Below are positions 24,938 to 32,312 of a stretch of 64,000 bases of DNA, piece by piece. The stretch comes from Caldifarciminota bacterium. Its GTDB lineage: Bacteria; Hydrothermota; Hydrothermia; LBFQ01. Positions within the stretch are counted from its first letter, which is position 1; each line of letters starts with the position of its first letter. The stretch is taken from positions 56,331 to 120,330 of the forward strand of contig JALWYV010000040.1 in NCBI GenBank assembly GCA_027003075.1. Reading direction: 5' to 3'. The notes under the pieces are model-generated. The model was not told the origin of the DNA. It worked only from the letters and a program-made list of their open reading frames with translations, and searched no databases. Both the position numbers and the translations under genes were made by a program.

Positions 24938-25916
24938 TGTTCGGCCTGTGGGTAGAGGACAGGAACACCTGCCCCTTCAGGCTCCGCACCACACCCTCAA
25001 CCCCCTCCCTATCCAGATAGACGAAGGGTTCGTCTAAAACCATAACCGGGGAATCCTGCAGTTTCTCCTCAAGCAGATCCCGGACGAACATGACTATGCC
25101 GAGGTGTATGCGCCTCTTCTGTCCCTCGGAGGCGAAGTAGCGGACGGGTTTACCGTCAAGCAGTATCTCAAACCTGTCCCTGTGGGGGCCGTACAGGGCC
25201 TTCCGGCTCCTTAACTCATCCTTTCCCTTCTCCACTATCTCCACCCCCCTTCTGACGCTCGGAACGTACACGATCTTCGCCCCGGAAGGCACGAAAGCGT
25301 ACCGTATGCCCCGGTTCAACCGAAGGACAAACTCCTCCCGTCTTCTTACGATGTAATCGGCATGCTCCACCATAGCCCGGTTGATGGGTGTGGGGTCAAC
25401 CCCGCTCTTCAGGAGCATCCTCTTTTCAAGTAGCAACTTCCTGTAATGCACCAGATGGGCGTAATACCCGGCATCAATGAGGGAAAGCGCCCAGTCAAAG
25501 AACTTACGCCTCTCCATCGGGGGCCCATCCATGAAGGCGTGTTCCCTTGAACTGAAGGAGAGGACGACGAAGGTGTTGAAGACGTCCTGATAGGTACGGA
25601 GTAATCTGCCGTCCTTTTTGAAGACCTTCTTCACGGTGTTACCCCTGTTGTCCACCTCAACGTAGGCCGTGAGGGTTATGGGGGTTCCGAGCCTTACGAC
25701 GTTCCCCTCAAGGAAGAAGTGGGATTCCCCCCAACGGACGAGGGCGTAATCCCTCACCCCGCGGAAGGATCTGGGAACGGACAGATAGGCTATGGCCTCA
25801 AGGAGGGAGGTCTTACCGGCACCGTTGGGACCGAGGACGAGGTTTATACCACCACCGAAAGCGTACGTACCCGAAAGGTTCCGGAAGTTCACGACCTTCA
25901 GGCGGTTTATACGTAT
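24900..25916 (-). CDS. recF: DNA replication and repair protein RecF, with an apparent ATA start
   Basis: RecF helps load RecA at DNA gaps. Walker A is GPNGAGKTS, the ABC signature lies in SEGQKRRIHLGI, and Walker B is VMVLDEP. The first ATG/GTG/TTG-type codon is GTG 25892, inside the first strand. Reading upstream adds eight codons from ATA 25916, giving IRINRLKVVNFRN. This matches the spacing of E. coli RecF from Met1 to FRN. An AAAGGAGGT site lies five bases before this ATA and an in-frame TAA lies just beyond. I therefore infer ATA initiation (338 residues). Its end overlaps the hydrolase gene. Confidence 0.92.
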   Translation of the reverse strand: MRINRLKVVNFRNLSGTYAFGGGINLVLGPNGAGKTSLLEAIAYLSVPRSFRGVRDYALVRWGESHFFLEGNVVRLGTPITLTAYVEVDNRGNTVKKVFKKDGRLLRTYQDVFNTFVVLSFSSREHAFMDGPPMERRKFFDWALSLIDAGYYAHLVHYRKLLLEKRMLLKSGVDPTPINRAMVEHADYIVRRREEFVLRLNRGIRYAFVPSGAKIVYVPSVRRGVEIVEKGKDELRSRKALYGPHRDRFEILLDGKPVRYFASEGQKRRIHLGIVMFVRDLLEEKLQDSPVMVLDEPFVYLDREGVEGVVRSLKGQVFLSSTHRPNINVPWHEVVLGR

Positions 25917-25939
25917 GGTTGACCTCCTTTAGGGAGTTT

Positions 25940-25945
25940 ATTCTA
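25940..25945 (-). promoter_or_regulatory. -10 box of recF
   Basis: TAGAAT on the minus strand leaves room for a leader of about 16 nt with AGGAGGT before the ATA start. It is divergent from the ubiE box 10 bp away. Confidence 0.45.
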
Positions 25946-25955
25946 CGGTCGTGTT

Positions 25956-25961
25956 TAGAAT
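25956..25961 (+). promoter_or_regulatory. -10 box of ubiE/menG
   Basis: TAGAAT lies 10 nt before ATG 25972 and within the codons that would follow a GTG at 25951, so the ATG is the likely start. Confidence 0.45.
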
Positions 25962-25971
25962 CCCCCTTCCG

Positions 25972-26622
25972 ATGCAGGATAAACGCAGGATAGAGCGGAT
26001 GTTCTCCCGTATGCGACTTTACGAGGCGAGGAACGTCATATTCTCCTTTGGCCAGAACCTGATATGGCGCCGCTACCTCATAAGGGAGGTGGAGGGCCGG
26101 CTATTGGACGTGGCCACGGGTGAAGGGAACGTCCTCAAGCTCTACCGCTCCGGCATGGGTGTTGGGGTGGACATAGCCGAGGGAATGCTGAAGAGGGCGC
26201 CGAAGGGGCTGTTGCTCGTTAGGGGGGATGCCGAGAATCTGCCCATAAGGTCGTCGTCGTTTGACACGGTCAGTATAGCCTTCGGTCTGAGGAACGTACC
26301 CGATAAGGTGGCCGCCCTCAGGGAGTTCAACCGGGTGCTGAGGCCGGGGGGTAAGGTCCTCATCCTTGAAATGAAGATAGGGGACAGGTTCGCATCGTGG
26401 TTCGCCCTCCCTTACGTGGCCTTAGTTATGCCGATGCTTTCCCCACTTTTCGGAGGGGATATAGGGGACTACCTTTACCTCTTCAGGAGCATACTGGACT
26501 TCCCCGGGTACGATGAAATGAAAGGCCTGTTTGAGGAGAACGGCTTCAGGATGGAGAAGGCCTACTACTTCCACGTAGGTTCCACGTACCTTTTTGTGGG
26601 CAGGAAGGTTTCAGGCCTATAA
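25972..26622 (+). CDS. ubiE: Demethylmenaquinone methyltransferase, UbiE/MenG family
   Basis: The 216-residue SAM-dependent methyltransferase acts in the last step of menaquinone (or ubiquinone) synthesis. It has the N-terminal NVIFSFGQNLIWRR, SAM motif I LLDVATGEGNVLKLY, and the family signature AFGLRNVPDKVAALREFNRVL near residue 103. Anaerobic or quinone-linked energy metabolism is consistent with sdhC and a quinone-type pyrD elsewhere in the window. The symbol menG would serve equally well. Confidence 0.9.
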   Translation: MQDKRRIERMFSRMRLYEARNVIFSFGQNLIWRRYLIREVEGRLLDVATGEGNVLKLYRSGMGVGVDIAEGMLKRAPKGLLLVRGDAENLPIRSSSFDTVSIAFGLRNVPDKVAALREFNRVLRPGGKVLILEMKIGDRFASWFALPYVALVMPMLSPLFGGDIGDYLYLFRSILDFPGYDEMKGLFEENGFRMEKAYYFHVGSTYLFVGRKVSGL

Positions 26623-26623
26623 T
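26618..26623 (+). promoter_or_regulatory. -10 box of the 132-residue membrane protein
   Basis: TATAAT overlaps the last codons of ubiE (TATAATAG) and lies 8 nt before ATG 26632. Confidence 0.55.
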
Positions 26624-26631
26624 AGCCCTGT

Positions 26632-27030
26632 ATGGCACTACTAATTCTTACGGTCTCGGTATCCGGAGGGGACACCACAGGGTGGTGGGATCCGGCCGAC
26701 GTCTGCCTCGTAGCCTACGGGGACGCCGAGAGGTCCGTTGATCGCAGAATGTGGTTAGCCGCAGGGGCGATCGCCTCGCTGGCAACGGGTATTACGGGAG
26801 GACCTGCCGTTGTCGTCCTTGCGTATCTCAATAATGCGAGGGTTCCCCTCACTAAGTGGAAGGAACTGGAGAGCAAATCTCCGGAATACCGTATGGTCTA
26901 CTCACGGTGCTACGAGGATAAAATACGGGAAATTAGAGTCAAAAGTTCAGCCGTTGGGTGTGCGGTAGGCAGTTTGCTTTTCCCACTCGTCTACCTGATC
27001 GGAATCTCCCCCTTCCTGATCGTGTACTAG
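26632..27030 (+). CDS. Small membrane protein, paralogue of the 38764-39159 product
   Basis: The 132 residues have a short hydrophobic start (MALLILTVSVSGG), two membrane segments (about 42-60 and 108-130) and a central KSPEYRMVYSRCYEDKIREI. The second family member in this window has KSPEYVAAYTDCYKRAGRSI at the same place, with the same Cys, a WxAAG segment before it and a GC in the last membrane segment. The family appears specific to this type of organism; I do not know its function. Conserved Cys pairs suggest an envelope location with disulfides (inference). Confidence 0.7.
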   Translation: MALLILTVSVSGGDTTGWWDPADVCLVAYGDAERSVDRRMWLAAGAIASLATGITGGPAVVVLAYLNNARVPLTKWKELESKSPEYRMVYSRCYEDKIREIRVKSSAVGCAVGSLLFPLVYLIGISPFLIVY

Positions 27031-27078
27031 TGCGTGTTGTCAGTACCGGTCCAATTACGGCCTTTTAATAGGGGCTTG

Positions 27079-28803
27079 ATGAGAAGGTACCTTCTCCTCT
27101 TCCTCTTTTATGCCGCCTTCAGCCTCCTGTACGCCGGAGTTGAGGGGTTATCCCTATCCATCCTGCCCGTAATCCTGAGGGTACTCCTCGGAAGTACGGA
27201 GGGCGCCCCCCTTATACCCGCCTTAAAGGCTCTGCGACCCCTTCAGGATTGGCTTCAGGCCCACGTCCTGCTTGACGACAAGTACGAGGCCCTTCGCAAC
27301 CTCTCCTTCTTCGTCGCCGCCATCTTCCTTGGCAAGATGTTCGTAAACTCGGCCAAAAAACTCTCCATTCTCGCTCTCATGGAGATGGTCGCCAGGGACC
27401 TGAGGGAGAGGACCTTCGCCGCCGTTATGAGGACGGATCTGTCGTCCCTCGGAGGCGTCAGGGTGGGGGATCTGGTCTCCCGTCTGACCGGTGAGGTCAA
27501 CTACATAAAGCTGGCCGTAAGGGACGGTATAGGTAACCTCCTCGGGGAGGGGTTTAACCTCATAGTGTTCGCCGGCCTTGCTCTCACGTCCGCCCCCGTA
27601 CTCAGCGTATTCGCGTGGGGAATACTCCTTGTAGCCTCCCTCCTCGGATGGGTGGTCTCCCGTGTGGTTAAGAGGCGTTCTGTCAAGGCTCTCTCCTCCC
27701 TCGGAGACTTTTCGGCGTACCTGTCCAGAAGTTTTGAGGGGATAAAGGTGATAAAGTCCCTCAACGCCGTGGAAGGCGTCCTGAGAAGATTCGCCGAGTA
27801 CTCCCGGCGGTTGTACCTTCAGTTCGTTAAGCTGGAGTTTTCGGCCGCCCTCGCCCCTATCCTGTCCGAAACTCTGGTCGGTCTGAGCGCCGCCCTGATA
27901 TTATTCCTCGCCGGCTACTTTATATTTAAGGCCAGAGTTGTGGGACCGGATGCCTTCATCGTGTTCCTCGCCGCCTCCCTTTCCATGATCCGACCCCTCA
28001 AACTCATCTTCCAGAGCATAGCCTACATAAACACCGCCCGATCCTCCTACGAGAGGCTGAAAGAGCTGATGAGCCTTCCAGAAGAGAGGTGGGGTAACCT
28101 TGATCCACGGGGGTGGAAGTCTCTGGAACTGGTGGACGTTAAGGTAAGGTACGGAGATAACGTCGTGCTTGACGTCCCCTACCTGCGAATAAACAGAGGG
28201 GAACGGATAGCAGTAATAGGAAGGTCCGGAGCCGGAAAGAGTACCCTCCTTGACGTGATAGCCGGTTTCGTAAGGCCGAACGAGGGAAAGGTGCTTCTGG
28301 ACGGAAGGAGCCTCTACGACTACGATCTCCACCTGTGGCGGGAAGTTGTAGGATACCTCCCGCAGGAGGTGTACGTTTTTGACAGCACCCTCCGGGAGAA
28401 CCTCGGAACGGACCCCGGGGACCTTTTAAACGCTCTGAACCTCTCGTATCTTAAGTCCCGCTTAGACGATGAGGTAGTGAACCTCAAGGATACCCTATCG
28501 GGCGGGGAGAAACAGCGGATAGGCATAATAAGGGTACTGTCCCGAAAACCATCTCTCCTGCTCATGGATGAGCCAACGAGTGCCCTTGACGCCGGGAGTG
28601 AGGCCGCACTGCGGGAGATAATCTCCGGGATGGAAGACATCACGTTAATCGTGGTGGCTCACAAGAGGAGTACGGCCATGTGGGGTAACAGGGTCGTGGT
28701 TATGGAGAACGGGAAGGTAGTGTGCGACGGCACGCACGAAGAACTAAAAACTACATGCCCCGCCTATATCGTACTCATGGAGTACGAGACTTTCCCCACC
28801 TAA
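27079..28803 (+). CDS. ABC exporter, fused permease and ATPase
   Basis: This 574-residue half-transporter has six membrane helices in the first 330 residues, then a nucleotide-binding domain with GRSGAGKST (Walker A), YLPQEVYVFDSTLRENL (Q loop), LSGGEKQR (signature), LLLMDEPTSALD (Walker B) and VAHKR (H loop). It is of the MsbA/lipid or peptide exporter type. ATG 27079 behind AGGGG is preferred over a GTG at 27034 because MRRYLLLFLF is a typical start. It ends convergent with pdxT (4 bp overlap). Confidence 0.92.
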   Translation: MRRYLLLFLFYAAFSLLYAGVEGLSLSILPVILRVLLGSTEGAPLIPALKALRPLQDWLQAHVLLDDKYEALRNLSFFVAAIFLGKMFVNSAKKLSILALMEMVARDLRERTFAAVMRTDLSSLGGVRVGDLVSRLTGEVNYIKLAVRDGIGNLLGEGFNLIVFAGLALTSAPVLSVFAWGILLVASLLGWVVSRVVKRRSVKALSSLGDFSAYLSRSFEGIKVIKSLNAVEGVLRRFAEYSRRLYLQFVKLEFSAALAPILSETLVGLSAALILFLAGYFIFKARVVGPDAFIVFLAASLSMIRPLKLIFQSIAYINTARSSYERLKELMSLPEERWGNLDPRGWKSLELVDVKVRYGDNVVLDVPYLRINRGERIAVIGRSGAGKSTLLDVIAGFVRPNEGKVLLDGRSLYDYDLHLWREVVGYLPQEVYVFDSTLRENLGTDPGDLLNALNLSYLKSRLDDEVVNLKDTLSGGEKQRIGIIRVLSRKPSLLLMDEPTSALDAGSEAALREIISGMEDITLIVVAHKRSTAMWGNRVVVMENGKVVCDGTHEELKTTCPAYIVLMEYETFPT

Positions 28804-29378
28804 GGGGAAACCGTGGGAATCATATCGAGCAGATAGCGGTGGAATATATCGTCCCCCGAAAGCTCCGGGTGAAAGGTAAGTCCTATAACGTTGCCCTGTT
28901 TTACTCCCACCACCTCACCGTCTTTAAGGGTGGCGATCACGTCTACCCCATCCCCGACCTCAACTATACGGGGCGCCCTTATAAAAACGCCGGTTATCTC
29001 CGCCTCTTTACCCTCAAGGTAAACCTTAACGGGAGCCTCAAAGCTGTCCTTCTGCCTTCCGTAGGCGTTCCTCTTTACCTTGACGTTCAGGCGGCCGAGG
29101 GTAAGACCGGGATGGTGATCCACGACCTCCGAGGCCAGCACTATCAGACCCGCACACGTACCGAGCAGGGGTTTGTTCCACGCACTAAGGGGTTCCTCAA
29201 GGTTGTACCGCTTTATTATCCGGGCGAAGTGGGTACTCTCGCCACCGGGAAGGACGAGGGCGTCCACCAATTCCAGATGTTCGGGCATCTTGACCAGAAT
29301 GGTATCCACACCGAGGGAACGGAAGATACGGGCATGCTCCTCGTAATCACCCTGAAAACCGAGAATTCCAACTTTCAT
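28800..29378 (-). CDS. pdxT: Pyridoxal 5'-phosphate synthase glutaminase subunit
   Basis: PdxT supplies ammonia from glutamine to PdxS for vitamin B6 synthesis. In 192 residues it shows LPGGESTHFARI, the nucleophile Cys in GTCAGLIVLA, RNAYGRQKDSFEAPV and the His/Glu pair in LTFHPELS. PdxS is not in the window. The ATG lies 10 nt after the 3' end of tRNA-Thr with no promoter or terminator between, so it is probably made from the tRNA transcript. Confidence 0.95.
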   Translation of the reverse strand: MKVGILGFQGDYEEHARIFRSLGVDTILVKMPEHLELVDALVLPGGESTHFARIIKRYNLEEPLSAWNKPLLGTCAGLIVLASEVVDHHPGLTLGRLNVKVKRNAYGRQKDSFEAPVKVYLEGKEAEITGVFIRAPRIVEVGDGVDVIATLKDGEVVGVKQGNVIGLTFHPELSGDDIFHRYLLDMIPTVSP

Positions 29379-29388
29379 AAGGGAGAAG

Positions 29389-29462
29389 AGCCCGCGGGCG
29401 GACTTGAACCGCCGACCTCGTCCTTACCAAGGACGCGCTCTGACCGCCTGAGCTACGCGGGC
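29389..29462 (-). tRNA. tRNA-Thr (GGT)
   Basis: 74 nt: acceptor GCCCGCG pairs with CGCGGGC, the anticodon loop TTGGTAA reads GGT, and the T loop is GGTTCAAGT. It lies 5 nt after tRNA-Pro in the same unit. Confidence 0.94.
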
Positions 29463-29467
29463 GTAAG

Positions 29468-29542
29468 TCGGGGCGCCGGGATTTGAACCCGGGACCTCTT
29501 CCACCCCAAGGAAGCGCGCTAACCAGGCTGCGCTACGCCCCG
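29468..29542 (-). tRNA. tRNA-Pro (GGG)
   Basis: 75 nt: acceptor CGGGGCG pairs with CGCCCCG, the anticodon loop TTGGGGT reads GGG, and the T loop is GGTTCAAAT. A TATAAT box lies at 29560-29565. Confidence 0.94.
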
Positions 29543-29559
29543 ATCCCTTTGAGGTGGGT

Positions 29560-29565
29560 ATTATA
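29560..29565 (-). promoter_or_regulatory. -10 box of the tRNA-Pro/tRNA-Thr/pdxT unit
   Basis: TATAAT lies 17 nt before the mature 5' end of tRNA-Pro. No other promoter is seen before pdxT. Confidence 0.5.
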
Positions 29566-29590
29566 ACGTTGAACCGTGGGTGTATGCAGG

Positions 29591-30082
29591 CTACCTTTCA
29601 CAGCGGAGTGCCTTCTTTACGGCCGGGGAACCGGTCATATCGCAGGGCGTTGCTCCTCCCCGGTTTCTGAGGTCGGGCTTCGCCCCCTTGGATATGAGGT
29701 AGTTTACTATCTCGTCGTACCCGACGACTGCGGCGTAGTGCAGGGGAGTATTTCCGTCCTCGTCGGCGACGTTGGGGTCGGCTCCCGCCTCTACCAGGGC
29801 CTTAACTATGGGGAGATGACCGTTCAGAACGGCCATATGTAGGGGAGTTCTACCCCTACTATCCTTCACGTTAACGTCCACACCGGCCTTCAAGAGGTAA
29901 AGGACAACGTCCCTTTTGCCGTTCAGGGCCGCCACGTGGAGGGGAGTCTCTCCGCTCTTTCCCCTGTAGGTCAGGTTTGATGGGGACTCGTTTATCCAGC
30001 ACTTGAGAGCCTTCAGGTCCCCCGATGCGGCGGCGTCAAGGGGATCCCCGTGGGGACACGCTGTAAGCAACGCTAAAAACAT
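29591..30082 (-). CDS. Ankyrin-repeat lipoprotein with a very short signal
   Basis: The 163 residues begin MFLALLTACPHGD, a lipobox (LTAC) with only eight residues before the Cys. Upstream codons are TAG AAT ACC TTC GCT, so no longer signal is possible. Three clear ankyrin repeats follow, each with GxTPLHxA (GETPLHVAALNG, GRTPLHMAVLNG, GNTPLHYAAVVG), plus a weak first and last unit. Ankyrin repeats bind proteins; an envelope-attached binding role is inferred. The partner is unknown. Confidence 0.88.
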   Translation of the reverse strand: MFLALLTACPHGDPLDAAASGDLKALKCWINESPSNLTYRGKSGETPLHVAALNGKRDVVLYLLKAGVDVNVKDSRGRTPLHMAVLNGHLPIVKALVEAGADPNVADEDGNTPLHYAAVVGYDEIVNYLISKGAKPDLRNRGGATPCDMTGSPAVKKALRCER

Positions 30083-30091
30083 AGCGAAGGT

Positions 30092-30097
30092 ATTCTA
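30092..30097 (-). promoter_or_regulatory. -10 box of the ankyrin lipoprotein
   Basis: TAGAAT lies 9 nt before the ATG. Its TAG is also the in-frame stop that fixes the start. Confidence 0.55.
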
Positions 30098-30135
30098 CGG
30101 CATGGGTTCGCATCCCTGTATCCGGATCTCATAAT

Positions 30136-30834
30136 TCAACGGGTGTTCCTGCTTTCGGCTTTTATTCCAAGCGTACCCAGAAATGCGGGTGTTGTACTCT
30201 CGTTTATAGCGGTGTCGTAGAATCGCTCCAGCCGTACAAACGGACCGAGCGTTACGTCTTCACCGATGCGCCATTCAAGGGAGAGTGCGAATTCGGGTCT
30301 TATCCCATCTCTGAAAACGTCCAGTCTTATAAACGTTTTGAGAAACCTTCTCCTGAACCCACCCCCCACACTACCGAACGTATCCGTTAACTTCACCCTT
30401 TCAACATCGCCCCGGTAGGTCCTGTCGTACCTTATGGGGTAGAGGTCCACGTACAGGCTCAGGCTGTCCAGAAAGGCGTACAGCCGGGGACCGGAGAGGA
30501 TTAGTGTCCTGCGAAGGGCGTCCACGTCGTGTTTGCACCTGTGAACGTAGGCGATGGCAAATCTCTGGAAACGGTAGATTACCCCCTCCGAGAAGTAAAT
30601 ACTCCGGGGTCTAAAAAATATCGGACTGTAAGGGTCGGCCACAAACTCCATTCTGGCCATAAAACTCAGCCCTCCGATTATCCGGACCTCTCCCCCGAAC
30701 ATCGCATTCCACATGTGATCCCTGTCCCTGAGAGGGTAGAATGAGAAGGACATAAAGAACCGGGCCTTTTCGTTCAGGGCCATGGGTACATACCCCCTAT
30801 CTGGAAAGGAGAATGCAGTTAAGAAAAGGTACAC
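30136..30834 (-). CDS. Hypothetical protein, possibly an outer-membrane barrel
   Basis: From GTG 30834 the frame gives 232 residues starting MYLFLTAFSFPDRG. The sequence alternates aromatic and polar residues (RFFMSFSFYPLRDRDHMW, LSLYVDLYPIRYDRTY) and ends in strand-like stretches (FALSLEWRIGEDVTLGPFVRLERF), as beta-barrels do. No family is recognised. The GTG lies 5 nt after TAAAAT. The longer version from ATG 30903 would begin upstream of that box with no hydrophobic start, so it is less likely. Confidence 0.55.
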   Translation of the reverse strand: MYLFLTAFSFPDRGYVPMALNEKARFFMSFSFYPLRDRDHMWNAMFGGEVRIIGGLSFMARMEFVADPYSPIFFRPRSIYFSEGVIYRFQRFAIAYVHRCKHDVDALRRTLILSGPRLYAFLDSLSLYVDLYPIRYDRTYRGDVERVKLTDTFGSVGGGFRRRFLKTFIRLDVFRDGIRPEFALSLEWRIGEDVTLGPFVRLERFYDTAINESTTPAFLGTLGIKAESRNTR

Positions 30835-30839
30835 ACGGT

Positions 30840-30845
30840 ATTTTA
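30840..30845 (-). promoter_or_regulatory. -10 box of the putative barrel gene
   Basis: TAAAAT lies 5 nt before GTG 30834. Confidence 0.4.
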
Positions 30846-30965
30846 AACCGGCCTTCGGGTAAAAAATTGACGGGGAACCGTGGGGTATTGAAAATTTTTT
30901 CATTCAACACCTTATATCTGTTTAGAATCTGATAGATTTGCCGATAACTCACACCCGCCCGACAC

Positions 30966-31277
30966 GTGTATGGCACACCGGGAAGTGTGGAGGCTTTCAT
31001 GTGCCGTCCTGATCTGCTTTTACGGACGTTGCGGAGGATGGATCTGGAGAGGATACGGTTTTATATTAAGGTTGAAGGGAAAGGACTGTTAATTTACCTC
31101 TCCACCTCCTGCGTCGGCTACGACGTCTATTCCGCCATGGCCGCCGATGGAAAGGAGAAGCGTGGTTATCTTCCGGCTGGCAGATACGGGTACTCCCTGA
31201 AGCTGTCCAAAGGAGCATACCTGCTAAAGGTAAGGGTCGGGGATAGGGTGAAGGAGATCAGGGGAACGCCCCGGTAG
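30966..31277 (+). CDS. Small protein resembling a lone type IX sorting domain
   Basis: From a GTG the frame gives 103 residues. The last 60 (KVEGKGLLIYLSTSC...GYLPAGRYGYSLKLSKGAYLLKVRVGDRVKEI) follow the beta pattern of Por sorting domains: a G-rich turn, then L.KGAYLLKV and a basic last strand. There is no obvious cargo domain and no clear export signal. It may be a fragment of a larger cargo gene or a small secreted protein. Start sites inside (ATG 30999, ATG 31038) are possible. Confidence 0.4.
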   Translation: MYGTPGSVEAFMCRPDLLLRTLRRMDLERIRFYIKVEGKGLLIYLSTSCVGYDVYSAMAADGKEKRGYLPAGRYGYSLKLSKGAYLLKVRVGDRVKEIRGTPR

Positions 31278-31333
31278 AAGGTTCATCGTTTCCGGTATGC
31301 ATTTCGGCAATATACCGTCGTATATCGCCCCTC

Positions 31334-31339
31334 TATAAT
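31334..31339 (+). promoter_or_regulatory. -10 box of sdhC
   Basis: TATAAT lies 8 nt before ATG 31348. Confidence 0.55.
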
Positions 31340-31347
31340 AGCATCTT

Positions 31348-31779
31348 ATGTACAACCGCAGGAAAGGGTTCGTGAAATGGGCCTTCGGTGGAAAGTACAA
31401 CCTTGAGGCTTATCTGTTTTTGATACACCGTATAACGGGTATAGCACTCGCCCTCTACCTTCCTGTCCACATAATAGTTACGAGTATGAGGATCTTCGGA
31501 CCGGAGAGCTGGAAGGCCATAATGGAAACGGTAGCCCACAGTCCGATATCTGCCTTCGGTGAGTGGCTTCTGGTCGTTGCGGTGGCAATTCACGCCCTCA
31601 ACGGGATGAGACTCATACTGACCGAGCTGGGTATGTTCATAGGCCGTCCCTCAAGGCCCGCCTACCCGTACAGGAACTCCATAGACCGGCAGAGGGTCCT
31701 CAGCTGGACGGTTATGGTACTCAGTGCCGTGTTCATCATCTGGAGCGTGGTGGCCTTCAGTCCAAGGTTCTTCCACTGA
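31348..31779 (+). CDS. sdhC: Succinate dehydrogenase/fumarate reductase cytochrome b subunit (SdhC type)
   Basis: This 143-residue protein has three membrane helices. IHRITGIALALYLPVHI (about 27-43) carries the HR.TG...H pattern of SdhC, and AIHALNGMRLIL (about 81-92) holds the second heme-ligand His. It would anchor the SdhAB pair to the membrane and pass electrons to or from quinone. The flavoprotein and iron-sulfur genes are not adjacent. Its stop overlaps the ATG of thpR (TGATG). Confidence 0.85.
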   Translation: MYNRRKGFVKWAFGGKYNLEAYLFLIHRITGIALALYLPVHIIVTSMRIFGPESWKAIMETVAHSPISAFGEWLLVVAVAIHALNGMRLILTELGMFIGRPSRPAYPYRNSIDRQRVLSWTVMVLSAVFIIWSVVAFSPRFFH

Positions 31780-32312
31780 TGCGCCTGTTTCTGGCCGTAG
31801 AGGTCGGTGAGGAGGTGAGGGAGGAGCTGGGAAAGTTAGGGAGTGACCTCCGTAATAGATGGCCCCACCTCAGGGTCGTTCCTCCGAAGAATCTCCATAT
31901 AACTTTGCGGTTCTTCGGGGATGTGGGAGAGGAGGTTCTGAACGTCATAAAGGGGCGACTCCACGGCCAACAACTGGGCAAAGGTTTTACCCTCAGGCTC
32001 GGCAAGGTCGGAGGATTTCCGAGCAGGTTCGGCGCCCGTGTGGTATGGGTCGGTCTGAAAGACGACAGCAGACTGGCAGCTCTCAGCGACCGCATAGACT
32101 CCCTCCTTGGAGACGATCCCGTCCCTCCGAGGGACAAACCCTTCGTCGCCCACATTACGGTGGCGAGGAGCAGGCGTCCGGTGAACGTGGAGAGGTTTTC
32201 GGTTAAACCCGTTGAATTCAGGGTAAACCGGGTGGTACTCTACAGAAGTATACTCGCAAAACCCAACGCCATCTACGAACCTCTGGAGTACTTCTACCTT
32301 GGTGATACTTGA
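31779..32312 (+). CDS. thpR: RNA 2',3'-cyclic phosphodiesterase (2H family)
   Basis: The 177 residues have the two H-x-T/S motifs of the 2H family: NLHITLRFFGDV near residue 40 and VAHITVARSR near 125. Total length matches ThpR/LigT. The enzyme opens 2',3'-cyclic phosphate ends on RNA. The start ATG 31779 was chosen because it begins the conserved MRLFLAVEVGEEV. It lies between sdhC and a secreted protein and overlaps both, so the operon is mixed. Confidence 0.92.
   Translation: MRLFLAVEVGEEVREELGKLGSDLRNRWPHLRVVPPKNLHITLRFFGDVGEEVLNVIKGRLHGQQLGKGFTLRLGKVGGFPSRFGARVVWVGLKDDSRLAALSDRIDSLLGDDPVPPRDKPFVAHITVARSRRPVNVERFSVKPVEFRVNRVVLYRSILAKPNAIYEPLEYFYLGDT

Noticed and set aside
28722-29486. 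Plus-strand frame (254 codons) across pdxT and tRNA-Thr
   Set aside because: It reads through a tRNA gene and lies opposite a complete PdxT.
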